Origin: Treponema sp.
GTDB taxonomy: Bacteria > Spirochaetota > Spirochaetia > Treponematales > Treponemataceae
Assembly: GCA_018385415.1 (NCBI GenBank)
Contig: JAHAZA010000042.1
Span: 1 to 57,154, forward strand
Length of the DNA stretch: 57,154 nt
Direction of reading: 5' to 3'
The translations under genes and the position numbers were made by a program. This document shows positions 41,946 through 50,712 of the stretch, one piece after another. The notes below the pieces were generated by a model. The model was given only the letters and a program-made list of their open reading frames with translations. It did not search any database and had not been told where the DNA came from. Numbering within the stretch: position 1 is the stretch's first letter; each line of letters opens with the position of its first letter.

Positions 41946-42722
41946 ATGAAAAAAATTGCTTTATTAATTTTAGCAGCTATGACTTTAGTATTAACAGGCT
42001 GCAGTAAAGAAAAAATCGTTATTAATGGTATTGAGGATCTTAACGGTAAAAAAATTGGTGTACAGGGTGGAACAACTGGTGAAGCTTGGGTACAGGATAA
42101 TGTAGATGGTGCTAAAATTTCTTCTTTTAAAAGTGGAATTGATGCAGCTCTTGATTTGAAATCAGGTGCAATTGATGTTGTTGTTCTTGATGAACTTCCT
42201 GCTATTGAAATTGTGAACCATAATTCAGATCTTATGATCGTACGTTCACCTGTATTTGCTGATAACAGAGAAGAATATGCAATTGCAGTTAAAAAGGGCA
42301 ATGATAAATTGCTTGCTTCAATTAACAAGACAATTAATGATATTAAGGCTTCTGGCGATTACGATAAATTGATGCAGGCATTTATGCCAGCGGATGGAAA
42401 CATTAAAGTTCCTGAAGCAGTTCCAACAACAGGTAATGGTTCTGTAAAACTTGGAACTAATGCAGCATTCCCTCCATTTGAATATGTTGATGGAAAAAAT
42501 ATCGTTGGCTTTGATATTTCAATGGGTCAGTATATTGCCCAAACTTGTGGTGAAAAACTTGAAATCGTGGATATGGCATTTGATTCTCTTATTCCTGCAT
42601 TGTCTTCTGGCGCTATCGATTTTATTGCTGCCGGAATGTCAGTTACTGAAGAAAGAAAAAAGAATGTTGATTTCTCTATTCCATATTTCGCTTCAGAACA
42701 GGTAATGATTGTTCGTAAGTAA
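41946..42722 (+). CDS. Circularly permuted amino-acid-binding lipoprotein (SBP_bac_3 family)
   Basis: The 258-aa lipoprotein (IALLILAAMTLVLTGC, Cys 19) is made of SBP_bac_3 sequence in swapped order. Residues about 28-148 correspond to the normal second half: EDLNGKKIGVQGGTTGEAW, DVVVLDELPA, EYAIAVKKGN and GDYDKLMQAFM, the usual C-terminal end. After a linker (about 149-164) comes what is normally the start: VKLGTNAAFPPFEYVDG, the PALSSGAIDFIAAGMSVTEE stretch and KNVDFSIPYF, ending at the hinge with VMIVRK. All parts seem present, so it should still bind an amino acid, but with the chain opened at the hinge and the lipid anchor on the other lobe. The permease follows after 10 nt; no ATPase gene is adjacent. 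Confidence 0.85.
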   Translation: MKKIALLILAAMTLVLTGCSKEKIVINGIEDLNGKKIGVQGGTTGEAWVQDNVDGAKISSFKSGIDAALDLKSGAIDVVVLDELPAIEIVNHNSDLMIVRSPVFADNREEYAIAVKKGNDKLLASINKTINDIKASGDYDKLMQAFMPADGNIKVPEAVPTTGNGSVKLGTNAAFPPFEYVDGKNIVGFDISMGQYIAQTCGEKLEIVDMAFDSLIPALSSGAIDFIAAGMSVTEERKKNVDFSIPYFASEQVMIVRK

Positions 42723-42732
42723 GTAGGTTTTT

Positions 42733-43401
42733 ATGTTTAATGCATTCATTGAAACAATGATTGCAAAACAGCGCTGGATGTTAATCCTTCAAGGACTTGG
42801 AAATACTATTCTAATAGCTGTTTGTGCAATTGTAATTGGAACTGTTCTCGGATTTATTTTTGCTCTGATGAAAATTTCTAAGCTTAGAACTTTGCGTTTT
42901 ATTTCAGAAATTTATACAACAGTGTTACGAGGAATTCCACTTGCCACTCAGCTTATGATTTTCTACTTTGTAATTTTTGCCCCTCTTGGAATGGATAAGC
43001 TCCTTGTTGCAATTCTTGCTTACGGTATTAACTCCGGGGCTTACTGTACTGAAATATTCAGGGCCGGTATTCAGGGGGTTGATAAAGGACAGTCTGAAGC
43101 TGGCCGATCACTGGGCTTAAGCAAAAGACAGACTCTTGTAAACATTGTTTTCCCACAGGCAATAAAAGCAATTCTTCCAACTTATACAAGTGAATTTATT
43201 GTTCTAATAAAGGAAACTTCTGTTGCAAGTTTCATTGCTGTAATGGATTTGACAAAGGCAGGAGATATGATTCGTAACGCAACATATAATGCCTGGATAC
43301 CTCTGCTTTCAAGTGCGGTTATTTATCTGATTTTGACTGTAGGTCTTACAAAGCTGTTCGGACTTCTTGAACATAGACTTGCAAAAAGTGATTATAGATA
43401 A
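42733..43401 (+). CDS. Amino-acid ABC transporter permease (HisMQ/GlnP type)
   Basis: A 222-aa inner-membrane permease of the polar amino-acid family. It has an N-terminal helix pair (LQGLGNTILIAVCAIVIGTV), the RGIPLATQLMIFYF segment, and the ATPase-contacting EAA loop (GQSEAGRSLGLSKRQTLVNI) followed by FPQAIKAILPTYTSEFIVLI. It probably works as a homodimer with an unlinked ATPase. It is the second gene after the permuted binding protein. A terminator shared with ackA follows. Confidence 0.93.
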   Translation: MFNAFIETMIAKQRWMLILQGLGNTILIAVCAIVIGTVLGFIFALMKISKLRTLRFISEIYTTVLRGIPLATQLMIFYFVIFAPLGMDKLLVAILAYGINSGAYCTEIFRAGIQGVDKGQSEAGRSLGLSKRQTLVNIVFPQAIKAILPTYTSEFIVLIKETSVASFIAVMDLTKAGDMIRNATYNAWIPLLSSAVIYLILTVGLTKLFGLLEHRLAKSDYR

Positions 43402-43407
43402 AAAAAA

Positions 43408-43434
43408 CTGTCGTATTAAACGACAGCTTTTTTT
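43408..43434. terminator. Terminator between the permease gene and ackA
   Basis: CTGTCGT (43408-43414) pairs with ACGACAG (43420-43426) around a 5-nt loop, flanked by A7 before and T7 after. It serves both converging genes. Confidence 0.9.
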
Positions 43435-43447
43435 GCTTTAGAATTGA

Positions 43448-44791
43448 TTACTTTCCAATGATATCTCTTGCAAGAATCTTTGCAATGTTAGGGCGTTTTA
43501 CCAAATCGCCTTTCAATCCTTCTTCACGAGCTTTGTTTACATAATCCTTTGACTGGAAGCTGTAAGTAAAGTTTGTATGAACATCGTATGTACCCTTCAT
43601 CAAAGCGTAAGCATCTTCTGTCATTACCAATTCTTCATCTGTAGGAATTACGAAAATCTTTGTTTTTGAATCATCAGCATGGATGTAAGTTTCAGCGTTA
43701 CCTGTGAATGACCATTCATTGCGCTGTGCATCAATCTTGATTCCGTAGTTTTCAAGTCCTGAACAAGCTTTAAAACGAGTAATAGGACCTCTTTCACCAA
43801 CACCAGCTGTCCAAACGATTGCGTCAACGTGACCAAGTTCTGCAGCGAAAGCACCAATGTATTTTTTAATGCGGAGAGCTTCCATTTCGATAGAAAGCTG
43901 GCAGAGTTTATCACCTTTTGCAGCATCAATTTCAATATCGCGGCGGTCAGAATATTTTGTTGTAATACCAAGACATCCTGATTTTTTGTTCAAAGCAGCA
44001 TCCATTTCGTCAGCACTCATACCAGTTTTACGCATGATATAGAATGGAAGAGCTGGATCCAAGTCGCCGGAACGAGTTCCCATTACAAGACCTTCAAGAG
44101 GAGTAATACCCATTGTTGTATCATAGCAGACACCATTCTTAACTGCACACATAGAAGAACCATTACCAACATGACAGATAATGATGTTACAGTCTTTTGG
44201 ATCTTTTCCTAAAAGAACTGCAGCACGCTTTGCTGTATACAAGAAAGATGTTCCGTGGAAACCGTAGCGGCGTGCTGCATATTTTGTATACCATTCACGT
44301 GGAATAGCATACATGAATGATTCTTCTGGCATTGTCTGGTGCCATGCAGTATCCATAACTGCAGCGTGTGGAACATTTGGCATTACCTTCTGAGCTGCTT
44401 CAATACCCATAATGTTAGCAGGCATGTGAAGAGGACCAAGGTCGATAACTTCTCTGAAGCCGTCCAAAACTTCTGGAGTAATAAGAACTGATTTTGTAAA
44501 TTTTTCACCGCCATGGAGAACGCGATGTCCAACAGCTCCGATTTCGTCCATTGATTTAATAACACCAACTTCTGGGTCAGTAATTTCTTTAATGATTAAT
44601 TCAATTGCTTCTTTGTGAGTAGGGCATGGACTTTCAATTTCAGTTTTCTGTCCTTTTGCTTTGTGAGTAATGCAAGAACCTTCAATTCCGATGCGTTCAA
44701 CAACACCGTTTGCCATTACTTCTTTGTTGTCCCAGTCATACACCTGGTACTTAGCAGATGATGAACCACAGTTCAATGTTAAAATAACCAT
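43448..44791 (-). CDS. ackA: Acetate kinase
   Basis: Transfers phosphate between acetyl phosphate and ADP, giving ATP during acetate fermentation. The 447-aa protein has the ASKHA-fold motifs: LTLNCGSSSAKYQVYDW, GHRVLHGGEKF, AVMDTAWHQTMP, RYGFHGTSFLY, CHVGNGSSMCAVKNG, MGTRSGDLDPA and the late VGERGPITR. It is somewhat longer than most enzymes (about 400 aa), mainly through a C-terminal extension (SKDYVNKAREEGLKGDLVKR). GAGGAG precedes the ATG. No phosphotransacetylase gene adjoins it in this window. Confidence 0.97.
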   Translation of the reverse strand: MVILTLNCGSSSAKYQVYDWDNKEVMANGVVERIGIEGSCITHKAKGQKTEIESPCPTHKEAIELIIKEITDPEVGVIKSMDEIGAVGHRVLHGGEKFTKSVLITPEVLDGFREVIDLGPLHMPANIMGIEAAQKVMPNVPHAAVMDTAWHQTMPEESFMYAIPREWYTKYAARRYGFHGTSFLYTAKRAAVLLGKDPKDCNIIICHVGNGSSMCAVKNGVCYDTTMGITPLEGLVMGTRSGDLDPALPFYIMRKTGMSADEMDAALNKKSGCLGITTKYSDRRDIEIDAAKGDKLCQLSIEMEALRIKKYIGAFAAELGHVDAIVWTAGVGERGPITRFKACSGLENYGIKIDAQRNEWSFTGNAETYIHADDSKTKIFVIPTDEELVMTEDAYALMKGTYDVHTNFTYSFQSKDYVNKAREEGLKGDLVKRPNIAKILARDIIGK

Positions 44792-44910
44792 AAAAAATTC
44801 TCCTCAAATAGTATAGGTAAAGCTTTGATATATAGAAGAAAGTTTTGCCTCATAAATTACATGAAAATGATTATACAAGTATAATTACTTTGAATAGATT
44901 AGTCGAGTAG

Positions 44911-44971
44911 AAAAAAAAGTCTGACAGTGGTGAAGTGCACCCCAATTATTGGACACTTAAACTAGGCAGAC
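44911..44971 (-). terminator. Terminator with insertion-sequence-like core
   Basis: On the minus strand, GTCTG (44971-44967) and CAGAC (44923-44919) close a structure with inner arms AAGTG/CACTT and CCAAT/ATTGG, followed by eight T. It would end the peptide-binding-protein transcript. The core, GTGCACCCCAATTATTGGAC on the plus strand, resembles the terminal sequence of some IS3-type elements, so it may be an IS remnant. Confidence 0.55.
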
Positions 44972-44977
44972 TTTATT

Positions 44978-46603
44978 CTACTTTAGAGCAACAATACCAA
45001 AGCTTGATGTAGATTTTACTTCTTTAAAGAACAGATATTTGTAAGGATGAATGTTCAGCGGACTGTCTGACCAGCCACCCAATTCTTCTGTGTTGACAAT
45101 GTTTATGCCAAGAGAGAAATTGATTGGAAGTATCATTCCACTTGAAAGAAGAATATCCTCTGCTTCTGACAAAAGGTTGTAACGATTAAAAGGATCCATA
45201 GTTATATTTGCTTTGTTTATGAGTTCATCATATTTTTCATTTTTCCAGTTACTTTCATTTAAGTTTGAATCACCTTTAAATAATTCAAGAAAGGTAATTG
45301 GATCGTAAAAATCACCAACCCATGTGTAAGTAAATAAATCAGCTTTCGAAGATGAAATCTGGTTGTAATAACCAGATCCTCTGTAAACATCAATTTTTAA
45401 GTTTACACCCACACGAGCCCAGGCATGTTTTATCATTTTTGCCTGCTGGTAAATGTATGTTCCTTCATGAATAAAAATCGAAAGATCAATTACATCTTTT
45501 TCCGTAAGCCCCAGTTCTTTTTTAGCTTCTATCATCAGATTTTTTGCATGATCAAAGTCGGTATAATCAAGTGGGGCAGGAGGTGTGTAACCTGCAAGTG
45601 GGTAAACAAAAGTTGAGGCTTTGAAAAAGCTGTCATTTCTAAGCAATTCCCATGGAGTTGCCTCCATCAGCGCCTGTCTGACTTTTTCTGTGAGGTAAGG
45701 TGAATTTCCTTCTTTGAAGAAGAAAAAAGTTGTACCAAAACTTCTTTCAAGCTTGATGGCATTTTTATCAAGAAGTTTATTTGTATCACATTCGCCATCA
45801 ATCCATTGAACCTTGCCTGTATTAAAAAGGAATGATGCCTCTTCTGGATTTTCTGTTTGAATGATTGTGATTTTCGGAATCAAAATATTCTTTTTATCAA
45901 AGTAATATTCATTCTTCTCAAGAATGACTTTATCTGCTTTCTGTTCAACAAGCTTGTAAGGACCTGAATAATTTTCCTTTTCAATATCAATTACACTGAA
46001 TGCATGATGACAGAGTATTTTTGGAAGATGGCTGACAGGATTTACCAGCTGAACACTTAATGTATGTGGATCTCTTGCGTAGATTCCTACATCTTCGGCA
46101 CTGCCTGTTCCTAATCTGTATTCCTTTGCACCTTCAATAATGTCCAAAAAAGAAGAGTAGTAAGCTTTAGGTGTTGCAATAAGATGAAGCCATGAATCTT
46201 TTACATGCTGGCTTGTAATGGGTGTTCCATCTGAAAACTTTGCATCGCTTCTTAAAGTAAATGTCCAGTAAAGTTTGTCACGACTTGTACGGTATTCGGT
46301 ACAAAGACAGTTTACAGGATTAGCCATCTGAGGCCCATAACAGAAAAGACCCTCGTAAAGGCTGTTCAAAATTTGAGCTTCCTGTGCGTAAGCAGAGGTG
46401 TGGGGATCAAGATTAAGAACTGTAGTAGAAAAACTTACGGTAAGCTCTTTCTGTTGTTCAAGAGGAACTTCGGCTTTAAGCTGCATTTGTTCCATATCTT
46501 CATATGGATTATATTCTTCGTCAGGAGTAAATTCCTGGCCAAAGCAGGAAAGTGCCGCATACAAAACAATGGTCAATGCGGAACTTAAGATTTTCTTATT
46601 CAT
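44978..46603 (-). CDS. Orphan peptide ABC transporter substrate-binding protein (SBP_bac_5 family)
   Basis: A 541-aa exported protein. The signal segment (ILSSALTIVLYAALSCFGQ) contains a possible relaxed lipobox (ALSC) but could also be a type I signal. The mature sequence is OppA-like: LTVSFSTTVLNLDPHTSAYA, NSLYEGLFCY, WTFTLRSDAKFSDGTPITSQ, VRQALMEATPWELLR and the C-terminal YNLLSEAEDILLSSGMILPI. No permease or ATPase gene is nearby, so it must feed another Opp/Dpp system or have a different role. Its ATG overlaps the stop of the upstream coiled-coil gene by 8 nt, and AGGAA precedes it. Confidence 0.88.
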   Translation of the reverse strand: MNKKILSSALTIVLYAALSCFGQEFTPDEEYNPYEDMEQMQLKAEVPLEQQKELTVSFSTTVLNLDPHTSAYAQEAQILNSLYEGLFCYGPQMANPVNCLCTEYRTSRDKLYWTFTLRSDAKFSDGTPITSQHVKDSWLHLIATPKAYYSSFLDIIEGAKEYRLGTGSAEDVGIYARDPHTLSVQLVNPVSHLPKILCHHAFSVIDIEKENYSGPYKLVEQKADKVILEKNEYYFDKKNILIPKITIIQTENPEEASFLFNTGKVQWIDGECDTNKLLDKNAIKLERSFGTTFFFFKEGNSPYLTEKVRQALMEATPWELLRNDSFFKASTFVYPLAGYTPPAPLDYTDFDHAKNLMIEAKKELGLTEKDVIDLSIFIHEGTYIYQQAKMIKHAWARVGVNLKIDVYRGSGYYNQISSSKADLFTYTWVGDFYDPITFLELFKGDSNLNESNWKNEKYDELINKANITMDPFNRYNLLSEAEDILLSSGMILPINFSLGINIVNTEELGGWSDSPLNIHPYKYLFFKEVKSTSSFGIVALK

Positions 46604-48008
46604 TGTCAATTCCTAGTTTTTTCATCTGGGCTTCTTCTTCAATCAGCGAAACGTAATCAACACGATGCTGGTTTGAATTAACAATTGTATTTTTCATTGT
46701 TGTAAGCTCCATCTTTAAACCTTTAATTGCTCTTTTGGTTTCAGAACTTCCTGCTTCTTTAAAGAAAGAATCAAGGGCAGAAATCTGTACCAGCAGTTTT
46801 TGAGATTCTGCAAGCTGCTTGTTAAGAAATTCCAGTATTTTTTCAGGAGGATTGCTTTCTATTTTTTGATATCCTGGAAGATGCTTTAGAGAGAAGGAAT
46901 TGTAGAATTTGATCCTTCGTTCAAGTTCATTGAGAAAGACTTGAATATCAATTTTCTGTCTTGTTATTGTTCCTGTTGTGTTGTCTGTAATATTGACAGT
47001 GTAAATTATAGAAGGCTCTGAGATATTGAATGCTTTTCTGAGGGCATGAGCAAGCTTGTCAAAGAAAGTCTGATTTGTTGCCTGGAGAAGGTTATGGTTT
47101 TCGTTGATTTTCTCCATAACTGTCTGAAGCTGAGGGCCAAGCCCTGATAAAGCATGGACAGCTCCCATAAGGCTTTCTTTTGAATCAATTTTCTTCTTCT
47201 TCTTTTCAGCTTTCTGGTTCTGAATTTCAAGCCGTTTGAGAAGTTCGTCCTGAAGTTCAAGCTTGTTTGGAGATAAATCTTCTCTTGCGATTTCTTCAAT
47301 CAGGGCAGTGTAAAAAGGCTGCTTATTTGCAATTGCAGGGAATATTTTTTTTATTTCTGCAACTTCAGCCTCAATGGACTGTGCTGCTTTTTCAGAATTG
47401 AATTTTGGATGAACGAAAATCTCTTTTCTTACAAAAGCTTTATAAACTTCTTTCTGGAAGTCGCTCAGCTCCTTTAAGATAAGGTTTATTTCTTTTGTTG
47501 TATTATCACATTTTATGATATTGTCATTCATCATGTTTACAGCAAGTGGAGGAGCGCCTGTTTTTGCTTCATTAAACAGTATTGCAAATCCTCTTGTGTT
47601 AGGTGAACTGTTTACTGGAGTAAATGAATGCCAGTTGAAGGTGTTGTTAAATTCCACGAAAGTTTTAATTGTATTAAAACCCGTATTTTCTACTGAAAAT
47701 TTATAGTATGTGCAAACAAAATCCAGAATTGCTTCATAATCAGAAAGTCGGGTTCCAATTACCAGTGATCGTTCTGTATCAAGAAATGGTTCATTAGAAA
47801 TTACTTCAACGCCGGAAATTTTCTTTTCCAGCTTATAAGGGTCTGGCTTAATAATTGATTTTTGAACCAAAATTTCGATTAAGTTTTTTACACATGTATG
47901 AATAAGTCTGTATTTTTCGAGAAGCTGGGGCAGAACTACTGAATTGAAATAATTTGTACGCTCATCAACAGCTGCTATTACTTTTTTTGAAAATTCAATA
48001 TCAGGCAT
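46596..48008 (-). CDS. Helical/coiled-coil protein of unknown function
   Basis: A 470-aa protein, probably cytoplasmic, that I do not recognise. It is rich in Lys, Glu and Ile, with strong helical and coiled-coil character near residues 240-300 (LQDELLKRLEIQNQKAEKKK) and 430-470. The N-terminal half contains SLVIGTRLSDYEAILDFVCT. The start MPDIEFSK at 48008 is favoured by AAGGAA upstream; a longer frame to 48143 begins with an unlikely aromatic stretch. It is co-transcribed with, and overlaps, the peptide-binding-protein gene. Confidence 0.65.
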   Translation of the reverse strand: MPDIEFSKKVIAAVDERTNYFNSVVLPQLLEKYRLIHTCVKNLIEILVQKSIIKPDPYKLEKKISGVEVISNEPFLDTERSLVIGTRLSDYEAILDFVCTYYKFSVENTGFNTIKTFVEFNNTFNWHSFTPVNSSPNTRGFAILFNEAKTGAPPLAVNMMNDNIIKCDNTTKEINLILKELSDFQKEVYKAFVRKEIFVHPKFNSEKAAQSIEAEVAEIKKIFPAIANKQPFYTALIEEIAREDLSPNKLELQDELLKRLEIQNQKAEKKKKKIDSKESLMGAVHALSGLGPQLQTVMEKINENHNLLQATNQTFFDKLAHALRKAFNISEPSIIYTVNITDNTTGTITRQKIDIQVFLNELERRIKFYNSFSLKHLPGYQKIESNPPEKILEFLNKQLAESQKLLVQISALDSFFKEAGSSETKRAIKGLKMELTTMKNTIVNSNQHRVDYVSLIEEEAQMKKLGIDNE

Positions 48009-48138
48009 AGAAATTCCTTTTCCCCCTCGTTTAATATTATCTAATATTATTGTAAAAAATGCAAATAGATAGAAGAAATTGTAAAAGTCGGAAAAACAGT
48101 TAATATCAATAAAATGGTAACAATTAGAAAAAAACTTC

Positions 48139-48167
48139 TTCACATAACTTAAAGTAAGTAGTATATT
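48139..48167 (+). promoter_or_regulatory. ldh promoter
   Basis: TTCACA (48139-48144), a 17-nt spacer and TATATT (48162-48167), with a TATAAT just downstream (48167-48172), precede a leader with GGAG before the ATG at 48198. Confidence 0.5.
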
Positions 48168-48197
48168 ATAATATAATACAATAAATGGAGAAATTTT

Positions 48198-49142
48198 ATG
48201 GCAAATAAAATTACTATTATCGGTGCAGGTCAGGTAGGATCAACAGTTGCATATGCATTAACTTTGAAACAGCTTGCTTCAGAAATCGTTATCATTGATA
48301 TCATTAAAGAGAAGGCTATGGGTGAAGCAATGGATATCCGTCAGGGAACTCCATTTATTGGACCTGTAAATGTTCGTGATGGAGATTACGAAGATGCAAA
48401 AGGTTCTGATATCGTAATTTTCACATCTGGTGTAGGAAGAAAACCTGGCCAGTCACGCCTTGATTTAACACAGACAAACGTAGATATCGCAAAATCAGTA
48501 ATTCCTACAATTACAAAGGCTTGTCCAAATGCACTTTATGTAATTGTAGCTAACCCTGTAGATATTCTTACATATCAGTTCATCAAAACTTCAGGAATTC
48601 CTGCAAGCCGTATTTTTGGTACAGGTACATTGCTTGATACAGCTCGTTTCCGTGCCCGCATCGCTGAAACATACAGAGTTTGTCAGGAAAATGTACACGG
48701 ATACGTATTCGGTGAACACGGAGATTCTTCATTCGTGCCTTGGTCTTTGGCTAATATCGGATCTATTCCAGTTGACAACTTTGCTTCATCTTACACAGGA
48801 AAAGATGTACTTCCTTCATTTGATAAAAATGACGTAGAAGATTATATCCGCAAGTCAGGTGGAATTATCATTGCTGCAAAAAAATGTACAAACTATGGTA
48901 TTGGTGTTACAACTGCTACTTTGGTTGAAGCTCTTAATTACAGCACAGATTCAGTTCTTACAATTTCATCTATGCTTAATGGTGAATATGGAATCAGCGA
49001 TGTATGTCTTTCAATTCCTACAGTTGTTGGCTGTAACGGTATAAAAGGACACATTGCAACACCTCTTACAGATTCTGAAGTTGCCTCATTGCAGCACAGT
49101 GCTGAATGTCTTAAAGATGTAATCAAACAGATTAATTTCTAA
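48198..49142 (+). CDS. ldh: L-lactate dehydrogenase
   Basis: Reduces pyruvate to L-lactate with NADH. The 314-aa protein has the Rossmann motif (ITIIGAGQVGSTVAYAL), the coenzyme Asp (IVIIDIIKEKA), the mobile loop with Gln, not Arg, at the specificity position (GVGRKPGQSRLDL, which marks lactate rather than malate dehydrogenase), ANPVDILTY, the substrate-binding Arg in DTARFRARIAE and the catalytic His in FGEHGDSSFVPWS. It is a single-gene unit with its own promoter and terminator. Confidence 0.96.
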   Translation: MANKITIIGAGQVGSTVAYALTLKQLASEIVIIDIIKEKAMGEAMDIRQGTPFIGPVNVRDGDYEDAKGSDIVIFTSGVGRKPGQSRLDLTQTNVDIAKSVIPTITKACPNALYVIVANPVDILTYQFIKTSGIPASRIFGTGTLLDTARFRARIAETYRVCQENVHGYVFGEHGDSSFVPWSLANIGSIPVDNFASSYTGKDVLPSFDKNDVEDYIRKSGGIIIAAKKCTNYGIGVTTATLVEALNYSTDSVLTISSMLNGEYGISDVCLSIPTVVGCNGIKGHIATPLTDSEVASLQHSAECLKDVIKQINF

Positions 49143-49158
49143 TCTGAAATAGTCTGAA

Positions 49159-49192
49159 AATCCACAGATTAGCTGCTTTGTGGATTTTTTTT
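49159..49192 (+). terminator. Rho-independent terminator after ldh
   Basis: AATCCACA (49159-49166) pairs with TGTGGATT (49179-49186) around a 12-nt loop, with T8 overlapping the stem end. Confidence 0.9.
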
Positions 49193-49234
49193 ATAAAACC
49201 GCATTAATTTTTACTATAAATAAGGAATATAAAC

Positions 49235-50623
49235 ATGGAATACAAAATTGAACATGACTCAATGGGTGAAGTAAGAGTTCCAGCTGACAAATACTGGGGA
49301 GCTCAGACACAACGCAGCCACGAGAACTTCGAAATCGGTGTTGGAATTGAAACAATGCCTCGCGAAATCACTTATGCTTTCGGTATTTTGAAAAAGGCTG
49401 CTGCTCTTGCTAACAATGCACTTAAACCAGAAAAAATGACTGATGCAAAGCTTAAGGCAATCAGTAAGGCTTGTGAAGAAGTAAGCTCTGGAAAATTGAA
49501 CGACCACTTTCCATTGGTTGTATGGCAGACAGGTTCTGGTACACAGTCAAACATGAATGCAAACGAAGTTATCGCAAACCGTGCTAACGAAATTGCAAAG
49601 AAAAAGCTTTGTCATCCAAACGATGACATCAATATGTCACAGTCTTCAAATGATACATTCCCAACTGCACTCCATATTTCTGCAGTATTGGTTCTCGAAG
49701 ACAAGGTACTTCCTGCAATCGAAACACTTGTTACAACATTCAAGAAGCTTGAAAAAGAAAACAAGGGAATCGTGAAATCAGGACGTACACACCTTCAGGA
49801 TGCTGTTCCTATCGCTTTTGATCAGGAAATTTCTGGATGGAGAACTTCTCTTGAACGCGATGCAGAAATGATCAAATCTTCACTTCCATACCTTAAACAG
49901 CTTGCTCTTGGTGGAACAGCTGTAGGAACTGGACTTAATGCACCTAAAGGATTTGACAAACTTGTTGCTGAAAAAGTTTCTGAACTTACAGGAAAGAAAT
50001 TTGTTACAGCACCTAACAAATATCACGCACTTACATCAAAAGACGAACTTGTATACGCACACGGAGCTCTCAAGGCTCTTGCAGCAGATATGATGAAGAT
50101 TGCAAACGACGTAAGATGGCTTGCATCTGGTCCTCGTGATGGTCTTGGAGAAATCTTTATCCCAGAAAATGAACCAGGTAGTTCTATTATGCCTGGAAAA
50201 GTAAACCCAACTCAGTGTGAACAGGCTACAATGGTAGCAGTTCAGGTAATGGGTAACGATGCTGCCATCGGTTTTGCTGCCAGCCAGGGTAACTTTGAAC
50301 TTAACGTATTTATGCCAGTAATCGCATATAACTTTATCCAGTCTGGACGTCTTCTTGCAGAAAGTATCCTTTCTTTCAACAAGAACTGTGCAGTAGGAAT
50401 TAAGGCAAACAAAGAAAAGATGCACCACAACCTCTACAACTCTTTGATGCTGGTTACAGCTTTGAATCCATACATCGGATATGAAAACGCTGCAAAAACA
50501 GCACACAAGGCTTTCGATGAAAACATCAGCCTCAAAGAAGCATGTGTAGGACTGGGCTTCCTTACAGCTCAAGAATTTGACAAGGTATTCAAGCCGGAAG
50601 CAATGGCTTATCCTAAAAAATAA
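49235..50623 (+). CDS. fumC: Fumarate hydratase class II
   Basis: Interconverts fumarate and malate without an iron-sulfur cluster. The 462-aa protein has KYWGAQTQRSHENF, QTGSGTQSNMNANEVIANRA, SQSSNDTFPTALH, SGRTHLQDAVPI and the superfamily signature GSSIMPGKVNPTQCEQ. An aspartase would look similar, but the spacing and the class II N-terminus (DSMGEVRVPADKYWGAQTQR) favour fumarase. With lactate dehydrogenase next door it may serve the reductive malate-fumarate branch. Codon use suggests high expression. Confidence 0.95.
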   Translation: MEYKIEHDSMGEVRVPADKYWGAQTQRSHENFEIGVGIETMPREITYAFGILKKAAALANNALKPEKMTDAKLKAISKACEEVSSGKLNDHFPLVVWQTGSGTQSNMNANEVIANRANEIAKKKLCHPNDDINMSQSSNDTFPTALHISAVLVLEDKVLPAIETLVTTFKKLEKENKGIVKSGRTHLQDAVPIAFDQEISGWRTSLERDAEMIKSSLPYLKQLALGGTAVGTGLNAPKGFDKLVAEKVSELTGKKFVTAPNKYHALTSKDELVYAHGALKALAADMMKIANDVRWLASGPRDGLGEIFIPENEPGSSIMPGKVNPTQCEQATMVAVQVMGNDAAIGFAASQGNFELNVFMPVIAYNFIQSGRLLAESILSFNKNCAVGIKANKEKMHHNLYNSLMLVTALNPYIGYENAAKTAHKAFDENISLKEACVGLGFLTAQEFDKVFKPEAMAYPKK

Positions 50624-50636
50624 TGCAGATACAAAA

Positions 50637-50666
50637 AACGAGTTTTCGCGAAAGCAAAAACTCGTT
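50637..50666. terminator. Stem-loop after fumC
   Basis: AACGAGTTTT (50637-50646) pairs with AAAACTCGTT (50657-50666). On the plus strand there is no T-run; on the minus strand T6 follows. It looks more like a minus-strand terminator, or an mRNA 3' structure for fumC. Confidence 0.5.
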
Positions 50667-50712
50667 AGTGCCATAAGTATAATGGTAGGTTTATTCCTAC
50701 ATTGGAGCTGTT

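Noticed and set aside
50036..50674. Open frame of 212 codons on the minus strand
   Set aside because: It is antisense to fumC, whose family motifs are unmistakable. The frame is rich in Cys, Phe and Tyr with no domain and no ribosome site, a by-product of fumC codon bias.
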